Assembly: GCF_006740045.1 (NCBI RefSeq) | Contig: NZ_AP019749.1 | Location: forward strand, 310,001 to 374,000 | Origin: Comamonas terrigena NBRC 13299 | Lineage (GTDB): Bacteria; Pseudomonadota; Gammaproteobacteria; Burkholderiales; Burkholderiaceae_C | Reading direction: 5' to 3' | Length of the DNA: 64,000 nucleotides | Part shown: positions 1 to 8,057 of the stretch, piece by piece | How positions within the stretch are numbered: position 1 is the stretch's first letter | Layout of the letters: every line of letters starts with the position of its first letter | Program-made: the position numbers and the translations under genes | The notes under the pieces: model-generated | Databases searched by the model: none | What the model was told of the DNA's origin: nothing | Seen by the model: the letters and a program-made list of their open reading frames with translations, nothing else

Positions 1-9
1 GAAACTTTC

Positions 10-1395
10 ATGAGCATGCTTTTCAACGGACTGACCGGTGTGGTGGCCTCGCAGGTCGCCCTCAATACCGTCAGCCACAACCTGGCGAATGCCCTGACCC
101 CCAACTACACCCGCCAGGGCGTGGTGCTGACGGCCAAGGCGTCGGCCAACACCGCGCTGTCCGCTGGCGACGGGGTGGCCGTCACGTCGTTGATCCGCTA
201 TGCCGACAGCTACAAGACCCAGCAGATGTGGCGCGCTGCCAGCACCAAGGGGGAATACGAGGCAGCGCAGACCTACCTGCTGCAGCTGGAACAGGTGATG
301 GGCGATGCCGATGGCGGCATCAACGCCGCGCTGGACAAATTCTTCAGCGCCCTGAGCGCCACCAGCGTAGAGCCCACGTCCACGCCGCTGCGCCAGCAGA
401 TCATCGAAGCCGCCAAGGCGCTGGGCCAGACCATCAACAACATCGGCCAGATCGTGTCCAACCAGGCGCTGGCCGTGCGCCAGCAGCGTGCCGTGGCGGT
501 GGACCAGGTCAATTCCTATATCCACGAAATTGCCGCGCTGAACGACAAGATCACGCAGAGCGCCGGTGCCGGGCTGAATACCTCCTCGCTGCAGGACCAG
601 CGTGACGCCAAGGTCGACGAGCTGTCCAAGCTGGTGGGCCTGCAGACGACCACGCAGCCGGATGGCTCCATCAATCTGTCGCTGCGCGGCGGCCAGCCCC
701 TGGTGGTGGGCAACCGTGCCTCCACGGTCAGCGTGGATGCGGGTTCGCAGTTCCTGAGCGTGAGCTTCGGGACCGAGACGTTCCAGCTGGGCGCCGAGAA
801 CTGGGGCGGAACCCTGGGCGGCCTGGCAGCGCTGGAGAGCGATGTGCTGCAGCCCCTGGATGCGTCCATCCGCGGGCTGGCGCAGGTCATTGCCAGCGAA
901 ACCAATGCGGTGCTGCAGTCGGGCTATGGCACCAATGGTGCTGCAGGGACGGACCTGTTCGTGTTCGATGCCACCTCCACCTCGGCCATGCTGACGGTCA
1001 GCGCCGGCATCACCCCGGAACAGCTGGGCCTGTCGGGGGACCCCGCCAAGGTCGGCGACAGCACCAAGCTGCAGGAGCTGATTGCCTTGCAGAGCAAGGC
1101 CGTGAACATCTATGGCCCCGGAGGCACCGGCATGGTGGGCAGCTCCGTGCTGCTGGGGGATGTGTACACCCAGCTGGTGGGCAAGCTGGCCATGTACAGC
1201 CAGCAGAACAACGCTTCCTATGAAACGGCGCAGACGGTGCGCGACCAGTCGGAATCGAACTGGCGCTCCACCAGCGCGGTCAACACCGATGAAGAGGCGG
1301 TGAACCTGATGCAGTACCAGCAGATGTACCAGGCCAATATGAAGGTCATCACCGTGGCCAACGAGCTGTTCGACAGCCTGCTGGAAATGCGCTGA
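10..1395 (+). CDS. flgK: Flagellar hook-filament junction protein FlgK (HAP1)
   Basis: FlgK forms the first junction layer between the flagellar hook and the filament and is exported through the flagellar type III pathway. The N-terminus has the axial-protein pattern, with ALNTVSHNLAN and YTRQG at about residues 17-37. The C-terminus ends in the matching amphipathic helix (NLMQYQQMYQANMKVI, then LFDSLLEMR). At 461 residues it is shorter than the E. coli protein (about 547), and the loss lies in the variable central domains. An internal ATG at 16 is possible. It is followed 36 bases later by flgL, the usual HAP1-HAP3 order. The window starts 9 bases upstream, so its promoter and upstream flagellar genes are not visible. 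Confidence 0.95.
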   Translation: MSMLFNGLTGVVASQVALNTVSHNLANALTPNYTRQGVVLTAKASANTALSAGDGVAVTSLIRYADSYKTQQMWRAASTKGEYEAAQTYLLQLEQVMGDADGGINAALDKFFSALSATSVEPTSTPLRQQIIEAAKALGQTINNIGQIVSNQALAVRQQRAVAVDQVNSYIHEIAALNDKITQSAGAGLNTSSLQDQRDAKVDELSKLVGLQTTTQPDGSINLSLRGGQPLVVGNRASTVSVDAGSQFLSVSFGTETFQLGAENWGGTLGGLAALESDVLQPLDASIRGLAQVIASETNAVLQSGYGTNGAAGTDLFVFDATSTSAMLTVSAGITPEQLGLSGDPAKVGDSTKLQELIALQSKAVNIYGPGGTGMVGSSVLLGDVYTQLVGKLAMYSQQNNASYETAQTVRDQSESNWRSTSAVNTDEEAVNLMQYQQMYQANMKVITVANELFDSLLEMR

Positions 1396-1431
1396 GGCGC
1401 ACCACCCATTCACGGACAAGGATTTCAGGCC

Positions 1432-2346
1432 ATGCGCGTATCCAGCAACCAGTACCACATCACCGTCAACGCCTCGCTGCAGAACTCCAACACCCAGCTG
1501 GAGAAGCTGATGGGGCAGATGTCCAGCGGCAATCGCCTGACGCGGCCCAGCGACGACCCCATCGCCCATGTGCGCATTTCGCGCCTGCAGCGCGAGGAGG
1601 CCAGCATCGCGCAGTACAAGGACAACATCGGTGCGCTCTCCAACCGCATGACGCAGAGCGAGACCGTGCTCAGCAGCATCAACAGCGACCTGCTGAGCAC
1701 GCGCGATCTGCTGGTGTGGGCCCTGGATGGCGGCAACACCGGCGAGGACCTGAGCGCCATGGCCACGAACCTGGAGTCCTTGCGCGATGCCCTGTACGCC
1801 AGCGCGCTGACCAAGGACCAGGAAGGCTCCTACCTGTTCTCCGGCACCCTGTCCAAGACCGCAACCGTGGGCTTCAACGCCGCGGCGGCCGCCGGTACCC
1901 GCTACACGGTGGGCGGCAACAGCGAACAGCAGCAGGTGGTGGTGGGCAATGGCCTGACCCAGCCTGCGAACGTGACGCTGGGCGATGAAATGGCGGCCAT
2001 GCTCAACACGCTGGACCAGGCCATCGAGGCCATCAAGGGCGGCGGCACCACGGCCAACAACCCGGCCACCCGTGCCAGCCTGCAGGCGGCGCTGACGGGT
2101 GTGGACACCGGCATGGACCAGGTGTCCACCAAGATCTCCAAGCTGGGCGGGGCGCAGAACATCGTCAGCACGCTGGAAACCAACTGGGGCAACCTCAGCA
2201 CGGCCAACCAGACGGCGGTGCTGGACTACTCCCAGCTGAACTACGCGACCGCGGCCGTGCAGCTCAATACGCTGATGTCGGCCATCAAGGCCACGCAGTC
2301 GGCCTACGGCAAGGTCAGCCAGCTCAGCCTGTTTGACGCGCTGTGA
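1432..2346 (+). CDS. flgL: Flagellar hook-filament junction protein FlgL (HAP3)
   Basis: FlgL is the second junction protein, sitting between FlgK and flagellin. The 304-residue product has the flagellin-like N-terminal D0/D1 helix (SSNQYHITVNASLQNSN, GNRLTRPSDDP at about 35-45) and a C-terminal helix ending QLSLFDAL. The length matches the family (about 300-320). It lies directly behind flgK and its stop codon overlaps the GTG start of the next reading frame, so the three are probably one transcript. Confidence 0.95.
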   Translation: MRVSSNQYHITVNASLQNSNTQLEKLMGQMSSGNRLTRPSDDPIAHVRISRLQREEASIAQYKDNIGALSNRMTQSETVLSSINSDLLSTRDLLVWALDGGNTGEDLSAMATNLESLRDALYASALTKDQEGSYLFSGTLSKTATVGFNAAAAAGTRYTVGGNSEQQQVVVGNGLTQPANVTLGDEMAAMLNTLDQAIEAIKGGGTTANNPATRASLQAALTGVDTGMDQVSTKISKLGGAQNIVSTLETNWGNLSTANQTAVLDYSQLNYATAAVQLNTLMSAIKATQSAYGKVSQLSLFDAL

Positions 2347-3413
2347 GCAGCGCGCGCATTGGTGGCAACGCCTCGGCGGGGCGCATCGGCACCGCCGGTG
2401 CACCGCAACCTGGGGCGGCGGCGCCGGCCATGCCCACCAGCGCGGTGGGCACGCATCCCTTGCCGGCCATCCGCTACCACAGCACCTGGCCCCGGGGATG
2501 GATGGCTGCGGCCGTGCCGCAGCGGGTGCGTGAATTCCATGTGCAGATCAGCAAGGCGCAGATGGCGCTGGATTTTCTGGAGCAGCTGGAGCAGCAGCTG
2601 TCTGCATTGATCCAGGCCTGCCGCCACCAGCGCAAGCTCCCTTCCGATGCCGGTGCGGCACGCCTGCGCAGTGCATTGCAGGCGCTGCAGGCAGGGTGGG
2701 CGAAGCGCCTGCCGCGCACGCTGGACAGTCTGGATGAAGCGCTGCACTGGTCACCGGTGCAGCGCGCCCGCAAGCAGTTCACCCTGGCCGGCTGGAGCTG
2801 GGAGAGTCTGCAGGCCGAGCACGCGCGCGATACGGAACTGGTGGGCTTTTGCCTGCTGGGGCAGGAGGGCGCGCAGGGGGCCTGGCAGGCCCGCTGGGAG
2901 CGGGCACAAGGCGCCAGCCGGCAGGCGCTGGCCCATGCGCTGGCACCCCTGGGCATGCAGCTGAGCGGGCTGGAACAGCCGCTGCTGCTGTCGGTCGAAG
3001 AGCGCTGGTGGCCGGTGGTGGTGCAGCGCTTCATGGTCAAGGGCAATGGCAAGCGCTTTCCTGCCGGGCAGTGGGTGTCGCCGCGCTTGGTGTCATCCCC
3101 CCAGGCGCTGCGTGTGGACAGCTGGAGTGCGGCCGATGCGGCGGCCGTGCAGGCGCTGGCGGCCGAACTGCCCTCCGCCCGCGAGCGCGTGTTGCAGGCA
3201 CAGGCGGCGGTGCGGGCGTTTCAGCATGATGCAGGACAAAGTCTGGACGATGTGGGCGCACGTACCACAGCGGTGCAGGCATTTGCACAGGCGTTTGCGC
3301 AGGCCGGCCAGATGCCTGCCTATGATTGGATTTTGGCGGTGGTGCCTGCCGTGCGGGCCGTGTCGCGCCGGCGTGTGGCGCGGCTGTTGCAAAGTCGGGG
3401 TGCGTTGGCCTAG
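2343..3413 (+). CDS. Uncharacterised protein encoded behind flgL
   Basis: I do not recognise a family. The 356-residue frame opens with a GTG that overlaps the flgL stop (GTGA), which suggests translational coupling. An internal ATG at 2430 would remove a low-complexity Ala/Gly/Pro stretch and may be the true start. There is no signal peptide or clear membrane segment. The protein is rich in Gln, Ala, Arg and Trp, with long predicted helices around residues 65-130 and 255-320 (for example QISKAQMALDFLEQLEQQLS). A cytoplasmic, helical, flagellum-associated protein is a reasonable inference, because it sits between flgL and a PilZ-domain flagellar brake on the same strand. Function is unknown. 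Confidence 0.7.
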   Translation: MSSARIGGNASAGRIGTAGAPQPGAAAPAMPTSAVGTHPLPAIRYHSTWPRGWMAAAVPQRVREFHVQISKAQMALDFLEQLEQQLSALIQACRHQRKLPSDAGAARLRSALQALQAGWAKRLPRTLDSLDEALHWSPVQRARKQFTLAGWSWESLQAEHARDTELVGFCLLGQEGAQGAWQARWERAQGASRQALAHALAPLGMQLSGLEQPLLLSVEERWWPVVVQRFMVKGNGKRFPAGQWVSPRLVSSPQALRVDSWSAADAAAVQALAAELPSARERVLQAQAAVRAFQHDAGQSLDDVGARTTAVQAFAQAFAQAGQMPAYDWILAVVPAVRAVSRRRVARLLQSRGALA

Positions 3414-3464
3414 CCGTATCGCACCGAGCTTTTGAACCAGGCCCTGCGCAGGGCGGAATCCTCC

Positions 3465-4208
3465 ATGCAGTTGGAATCAGTTGCGGCTCCAGCCGCTGTC
3501 GATCTGTCGTATTACCGCTTGAGTACACCGGTTGCTGTGCAGCAGGTGCTGGAGTCATTGCAACGCCAGCAGGCGGTGATGACCTTGCTGGCCGATGTGC
3601 CCGATGCCTATGCGGTGCAGGATGCCGGGGGCCGGCCTTGCGGCATGGCCGTGCTGAGCCAGGTGGATGCGGAGCAGCAGCGCCTGGTGATGGAGGTGTC
3701 CGGTGCCTTGTTGCCCCTGCCCGCGGCGGTGCTGGTGGTGGCCCATTTGCCTGGCAGCGTGCGCACGCAGTGGGAGCTGCAGGCACAGTGGGCAGAGCTG
3801 TCGCATGGCCGCTGGCAGCTGCAGGCGCCCTGGCCAAACCAGGTCCTGCAGCACCAGCGCCGGCGCCACCCGCGGCTGCAGCTGCCGCTGGGCCAGCGTT
3901 ACGAAGCCAGCTTCATGTTCGGGCAGCGCCATTGCGTGCTGCACATGGATGACCTCAGCCAAGGCGGGGTGGCCTTGCGTGGCACGCGCAGCGAAACGTC
4001 CATGCTGTTCATGGGACGCAAGATCAGCAAGGTGGTGCTGGATCTGGGCAGCGGCGTGCAGGTGCAGGTGGATCTGACTGTGCGCTCGCGGCGCAGCTAC
4101 AAATCCTTTTTGCTGGGCGAGCAGGTCATGGTGGGCTGCAGCCTGGAAGGCATGACCGACGAGGTGCAGACCGCGCTGGCGCGCATCATGCAGGAGCGCG
4201 GGGTCTAG
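3465..4208 (+). CDS. PilZ-domain flagellar brake protein, YcgR-like
   Basis: YcgR proteins bind cyclic di-GMP through a PilZ domain and slow the flagellar motor. The 247-residue product has an N-terminal YcgR-like half and a C-terminal PilZ half. The PilZ half carries the two c-di-GMP motifs: RRRHPR at about residues 132-137 (RxxxR type) and DLSQGG at about 163-168 (D/NxSxxG type). I chose the ATG at 3465 because a good ribosome-binding site (AGGGCGGA) lies about 7 bases upstream. An in-frame TTG at 3432 would add 11 residues. It ends in the terminator shared with the opposing flagellin gene. The context supports a motility role for the family assignment. Confidence 0.85.
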   Translation: MQLESVAAPAAVDLSYYRLSTPVAVQQVLESLQRQQAVMTLLADVPDAYAVQDAGGRPCGMAVLSQVDAEQQRLVMEVSGALLPLPAAVLVVAHLPGSVRTQWELQAQWAELSHGRWQLQAPWPNQVLQHQRRRHPRLQLPLGQRYEASFMFGQRHCVLHMDDLSQGGVALRGTRSETSMLFMGRKISKVVLDLGSGVQVQVDLTVRSRRSYKSFLLGEQVMVGCSLEGMTDEVQTALARIMQERGV

Positions 4209-4254
4209 GGCTGCCAGGCTGCGGCATGGGTGCCGTGGCGCTGTATGCGCATGC

Positions 4255-4284
4255 AAAAAGCCAACCTTGCGGTTGGCTTTTTTT
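4255..4284. terminator. Bidirectional terminator between the PilZ gene and fliC
   Basis: A 12-base-pair stem (arm AAAAAGCCAACC, loop TTGC) is flanked by an A-run on the left and a T-run on the right. It can therefore end transcripts arriving from either convergent gene. Confidence 0.85.
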
Positions 4285-4325
4285 CGTGGCGCGCAAGGGC
4301 GCGGGCCCTTGCCGAACTGCGCAGC

Positions 4326-5159
4326 TTATTGCAGCAGCGAAGCCACCATCTGGCTCATGCTGGAGGATTGCTTCAGCATGGCGGTGGAAGCTTGCATCAG
4401 CATTTGCTTGCTGGTCATGTTCGAGGTTTCGGTGGCGTAGTCCACGTCCATGATGCGGCCCTTGGAGGCTTCGGTGTTCTGGATCATGTTGCCCAGGTTG
4501 TTGTACACGTGTTCCAGGCGGTTGGCGGCGGCACCGAAGGAGGAGCGCAGCGTGCCCACGGCAGCCGAAGCGAGGTCAGCCAGGTTGATGGCGGCGTTGG
4601 CGGTGGTGCCGCTCACGGCGCCAGCCTTCAGGTTGGTGATGGCGGTGTTCAGTGCCGTCAGATCGGTCGAAGCGTTGAACGCATAGGTTTCGGAGTTCGA
4701 AGCGCCGATCTGGAAGGTCGAAGCGGCAGTGAAGGTGCCTGCAGCGGAGAACAGTGCCTGGCCACCGAACTTGGTGTTGGCCATGATGTTGTCGATTTCA
4801 GCGGACAGTGCCGTGAATTCAGCCTGCATGGCGGTCTTGTCGGCATCGGTGGAGGTGGCGTTGGCTGCCTCGGTGGCCAGATCCTTCATGCGCAGGATCA
4901 TGTTGTTGACTTCGGCCAGGGCGCCTTCACCGGTTTGGAGCAGGGAGATGCCGTTCTGGGTGTTCTTCTGGGCCACGGACATGCCGCGGGTTTGGGCTTC
5001 CAGGCGGGTTGCGATCTGCAGGCCGGCAGCGTCGTCCATGGCGGAGTTGACGCGGTAGCCGGTACCCAGGCGGGTCATGGAAGTGGACAGGGCCTTGTTG
5101 GTGTTGCCCAGGGAATTTTGGGTGCTCAGGGCAGCGGCGTTGGTGTGCAGGCTCAGCAT
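4326..5159 (-). CDS. fliC: Flagellin, compact (filament subunit)
   Basis: This is the flagellar filament protein. At 277 residues it is nearly all D0/D1: the N-terminal helix starts MLSLHTNAAALSTQNSLG, SGLRINSAxDDAAGLQIA appears as YRVNSAMDDAAGLQIA near residues 35-50, and the C-terminus ends SQMVASLLQ. The exposed central domain is reduced to roughly residues 125-190. In the D1 segment aligned with the TLR5 site of Salmonella FliC, the order is ILRMKDLATEA: the Arg and Leu are kept and the Gln is replaced by Leu. A GGAG ribosome-binding site precedes the ATG. It is monocistronic, with a candidate sigma-28 promoter upstream and a shared terminator downstream. Confidence 0.96.
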   Translation of the reverse strand: MLSLHTNAAALSTQNSLGNTNKALSTSMTRLGTGYRVNSAMDDAAGLQIATRLEAQTRGMSVAQKNTQNGISLLQTGEGALAEVNNMILRMKDLATEAANATSTDADKTAMQAEFTALSAEIDNIMANTKFGGQALFSAAGTFTAASTFQIGASNSETYAFNASTDLTALNTAITNLKAGAVSGTTANAAINLADLASAAVGTLRSSFGAAANRLEHVYNNLGNMIQNTEASKGRIMDVDYATETSNMTSKQMLMQASTAMLKQSSSMSQMVASLLQ

Positions 5160-5225
5160 GGAGGGGCTCCGTAAATCAATGTCGGTACGACGTTGCGAGC
5201 ACCACCATGGCGCTCTTGCCTGTAC

Positions 5226-5252
5226 TAAGCGACGGCGCCGTGTGGGAACTTA
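5226..5252 (-). promoter_or_regulatory. Candidate sigma-28 (FliA) promoter of fliC
   Basis: On the minus strand, TAAG (5252-5249) and GTCGCTTA (5233-5226) are separated by exactly 15 bases. This resembles the flagellar consensus TAAA-N15-GCCGATAA, with 5 of 8 matches in the -10 element. It lies about 65 bases ahead of the flagellin ATG, where a class 3 flagellar promoter is expected. Confidence 0.4.
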
Positions 5253-5334
5253 AATGGCATCTGCAAAAAACTGCGGGCACGGGGCACTGGTGGGCACCGG
5301 CCAGGCGGAGGGCGGCGGCAGGTGCAGCCGCAGG

Positions 5335-5844
5335 CTAGGCGATGCTGGCCTTCAGATAATGGGCCCCGGCGATGGGGTTGTGGTAGTAGGGCGGAATGCT
5401 TTCAAAGCCGAGCTCGGTGTAGAGCGCGCGGGCGGATTCCATGTCGTCCAGGGTGTCCAGCAGCACATGGTCATAGCCCATCTGGCGCGCCGCATTGAGG
5501 GCGGCTTCGGCCAGTTCACGGCCCAGGCCAAAGCCGCGGAAGGCCTTGCGCACATACAGGCGCTTCATTTCGGCGGCGTTGGGGTAGTCGCTGGTATCGA
5601 GCGGGCGCAGTGCGCAGCAACCGGCCAGGGCGCCATCCACATGGGCCAGCAGCAAGCCCCCGCGGGGCGCAGCGTAGTCGCCGGGCAGGGTGGCGAGTTC
5701 GCGTTCGAAATCCTGGAATTCCAGGTCAATGCCCAGGCCGCCGGCATATTCCGCAAACAACAGGCGCACAGCCTCCAGATCGTGCGGGGATTCGGCCAGC
5801 AACAGGGCCACGGTGGGCTTGTCCACAGGCGGTAGGTGGCGCAC
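5335..5844 (-). CDS. GNAT-family N-acetyltransferase
   Basis: This is a probable acetyl-CoA dependent N-acetyltransferase of unknown substrate. The 169-residue protein shows the GNAT acetyl-CoA loop RKAFRGFGLGREL at about residues 99-111, preceded by the beta-4 strand EMKRLYV and followed by a LDTLDDMESARALYTELGF segment typical of the fold's end. The frame opens with GTG at 5844. Another GTG at 5826 is possible, and neither has a strong ribosome-binding site, so the first 10-15 residues are uncertain. It appears monocistronic, on the same strand as fliC but behind its own gap. Confidence 0.85.
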   Translation of the reverse strand: MRHLPPVDKPTVALLLAESPHDLEAVRLLFAEYAGGLGIDLEFQDFERELATLPGDYAAPRGGLLLAHVDGALAGCCALRPLDTSDYPNAAEMKRLYVRKAFRGFGLGRELAEAALNAARQMGYDHVLLDTLDDMESARALYTELGFESIPPYYHNPIAGAHYLKASIA

Positions 5845-5937
5845 AGGCGCCAGGGTTGACAGAGGTCCAGTGTAAACGGCGGCGCAAAGACCGCCTATCG
5901 GGGATGGACCCAGGCCGGTGATCCACGCCGCCGGGAA

Positions 5938-6615
5938 TCAGAAACCGGGTGTGCTGCCCAGGCCGTAGACCCACCAGGCCGCCGCGGCGCAGGCCGCGAT
6001 CAGCAGCAGGGCCAGCAGCCGGGCGGCCAATCCGTCGCGAGAAGCGGCGGTGCCGGCGGGGGCAGGCTGGTTGCCGTGCAGCATGGCCTGCACCAGGGGC
6101 TTGCGGCGCACCACGGCATAGAAAGCGACGGCGCACAGGTGCAGGGCCAGCAGGCCCAGCAGCAGCCACTGGCCCCAGTCCTTGTGCCAGCCGGTGGCCC
6201 AGGCGACGGTGTCGCCACCGACAAAGCGCGTCAGTGGTCCGGCAAAGGCAATTTCATCGTCGCTGAGCAGGCCGGTGCCCACCTGCAGCCCCAGCACCAG
6301 CAGCAGGGCCAGCACCGACAGCGCTCCCAGCGGGTTGTGGCCGACCGTGGTGTCGGCCGCCGCCTGGCGCAGGTAGCGCAGCAGGCGCGCGGGCCCGGGA
6401 ATGAAGGTGGCAAAGCGTGACCAGTGGCCGCCCACCACGCCCCAGAGGATGCGAAACACCAGCAGGGCCAGCACCACGTGGCCCAGGCGCAGGTGCCATT
6501 CCATGGCATTGCCGCCGACTTTGGCAGTGACCACCAGGGCGATCACGCAGGCCGCCAGCAGCCAGTGGAACAAGCGGGTGGGAAGGTCCCAGATGCGGGT
6601 GGTTGCATTGCTCAT
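5938..6615 (-). CDS. Cytochrome b561 family membrane protein
   Basis: This is a di-haem b-type cytochrome of the inner membrane (cytochrome b561 / hydrogenase-cytochrome-b-like family) that would pass electrons between the quinone pool and a periplasmic acceptor. The 225-residue product has about five hydrophobic segments (near 15-35, 44-62, 96-114, 148-170, 195-215). Candidate haem ligands are His17 (RLFHW), His46 (GHVVLA), His93 (GHNPLG) and His159 (ALHLCAV). I took the ATG at 6615; the open frame continues upstream but would run through the divergent cytochrome c' gene. The gene is divergent from a cytochrome c' gene, a pairing that suggests they are redox partners. Confidence 0.85.
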   Translation of the reverse strand: MSNATTRIWDLPTRLFHWLLAACVIALVVTAKVGGNAMEWHLRLGHVVLALLVFRILWGVVGGHWSRFATFIPGPARLLRYLRQAAADTTVGHNPLGALSVLALLLVLGLQVGTGLLSDDEIAFAGPLTRFVGGDTVAWATGWHKDWGQWLLLGLLALHLCAVAFYAVVRRKPLVQAMLHGNQPAPAGTAASRDGLAARLLALLLIAACAAAAWWVYGLGSTPGF

Positions 6616-6762
6616 GGACTTCAATGTATGCGGATGCAGGCAGAGGCCGCAGGGAGTCCGCGCAAAAAAGTGCGGCTTTGCGTTGAACGGAGGCACTGCC
6701 ATACTGGGCCGCAGGCACCTGGTGCCGCGACTGCGTTTCCCCACAACCCAAGGAAAAAAACC

Positions 6763-7212
6763 ATGAAGAAGATCCTGCCTGCGCTGCTGGTGGCGGCCTC
6801 GGCGGCGCTGTTGGCTGCGCCTGCCTCGGCCCAGTTTGCCAAAAGCGAAGACGCCATCAAATACCGCCAGGGCGCTTTGTTCGTGATGAGCCAGCATTTC
6901 GGCCGCCTGGGCGCCATGGCGAACGGCAAAGCGCCTTTTGATGCGAAAGTGGCGCAAGAGAACGCCGCGGTGCTGGAAACCATGGTCAAGTTGCCGTGGG
7001 CGGCCTTCGGTGACGGCACGGAAGGCGGCAAGGCCAAGCCCGAGGTGTGGAAGGAGAAGGCCAAGTTCACGGAACATGCCGACAAGTTCCAGGCAGAAAG
7101 CGCCAAGCTGGTGGCTGCGGCCAAGACCGGGGATCTGGCGCAGCTGAAGAATGCCTTCGGCCCTGCCGCACAGTCCTGCAAGGCCTGCCACGACGCGTTC
7201 CGCAACCGTTGA
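6763..7212 (+). CDS. Cytochrome c' (periplasmic, class II)
   Basis: Cytochrome c' is a periplasmic four-helix haem protein implicated in electron transfer and nitric oxide binding. The 149-residue precursor has a cleavable signal peptide (about residues 1-23, ending APASA). Its single haem site CKACH lies at residues 139-143, near the C-terminus, as expected for class II c-type cytochromes. FAKSEDAIKYRQGAL at the mature N-terminus is the usual first helix. An AAGGA ribosome-binding site precedes the ATG. It is divergent from the cytochrome b561 gene and ends at a shared terminator. Confidence 0.92.
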   Translation: MKKILPALLVAASAALLAAPASAQFAKSEDAIKYRQGALFVMSQHFGRLGAMANGKAPFDAKVAQENAAVLETMVKLPWAAFGDGTEGGKAKPEVWKEKAKFTEHADKFQAESAKLVAAAKTGDLAQLKNAFGPAAQSCKACHDAFRNR

Positions 7213-7266
7213 GGCGGCGCGGCGGGTGCCAGGCGACTGGCGCCAGACCGCTGCCCTGCGCGCTCA

Positions 7267-7294
7267 AAAAAGCCAGCACGGGTGCTGGCTTTTT
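7267..7294. terminator. Bidirectional terminator between cytochrome c' and tlpA-like genes
   Basis: A perfect 8-base-pair stem (GCCAGCAC, tight loop) is flanked by A and T runs on either side, lying between two convergent genes. Confidence 0.85.
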
Positions 7295-7348
7295 GCATGG
7301 CGGAAAGAACCGAGCGCGCGAAGACTGCGCGGCGCGGCTGGCGGGCCT

Positions 7349-7852
7349 TCAGGCCTCGGCCAGCAGCTTTTCGATCAGCTTGTGCAGCTCGGCAAAGTCG
7401 GGGGCGCCGACATAGGTCTTCACGATCTCGCCGCGCTTGTTGACGATGTAGGTGGTGGGCGTGATGCGGATATCGCCCCAGGCCTTGGCGGCGGCACCGG
7501 TGTTGTCCAGCGCCACCTTGAAGGGCAGCTGGCGCGACTGGACAAAGTTCACCACATAGCTGGGGGGGTCGTAGCTCATGGCCACGGCCAGGGTGTCGTA
7601 GCCCTTGTCCTTGTACTTGTCGTAGGTCTTGATGATCTCGGGCATTTCCGCCACGCAGGTGGTGCAACTGGTGGCCCAGAAGTTCACCAGCGTCACTTTG
7701 CCCTTGAGGTCTTCGGTGGTGCGGGTGCTACCGTCGAGCAGCACAAAGGACGACTGCGGCGCAGCCGCGCTGTGACCGCCCCAGAACACATAGGCCCCCA
7801 GGCCTGCGAATGCGGCAAGCGCCACGCCTGCCATCCAATGTTTGATTGCCAT
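7349..7852 (-). CDS. TlpA/ResA-like thioredoxin-fold protein, membrane anchored
   Basis: This is a periplasm-facing disulfide oxidoreductase of the TlpA/ResA type, often used for cytochrome maturation or oxidative protection. The 167-residue product has one N-terminal membrane anchor (about residues 6-24) and a thioredoxin fold with active site Cys63-Thr-Thr-Cys66 in NFWATSCTTC. The cis-proline segment (RITPTTYIV) and a C-terminal helix follow. The residue before the first Cys is Ser, not the more common Trp. I used the ATG at 7852. Its neighbours are c- and b-type cytochrome genes, consistent with a role in haem protein redox chemistry. Confidence 0.88.
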   Translation of the reverse strand: MAIKHWMAGVALAAFAGLGAYVFWGGHSAAAPQSSFVLLDGSTRTTEDLKGKVTLVNFWATSCTTCVAEMPEIIKTYDKYKDKGYDTLAVAMSYDPPSYVVNFVQSRQLPFKVALDNTGAAAKAWGDIRITPTTYIVNKRGEIVKTYVGAPDFAELHKLIEKLLAEA

Positions 7853-8057
7853 GTTGTGATTGTGTACCAAGCGCCGGAACCGATGCCAGCGTGCAGGATT
7901 GGAGCGTGATGGCGGACAAAAGTTCTGCACAGGGGAAAGGCCCGGGCCTGTGTGCCCTGGCGCGGTGCCCACAGCACTTGGAAATACCTGACAAGCATCG
8001 GCTTTCTTGCGCGTTTGTGCGCGTACACAAAACGTGGGGGCTGCCGATAATGGGAGC

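Noticed and set aside
8042..8050. GATAAT as the -10 box of the lipoprotein gene
   Set aside because: It ends only seven bases before the ATG, which would force a leaderless transcript, and the upstream -35 match is poor. GGGAG in the same gap fits a ribosome-binding site better.
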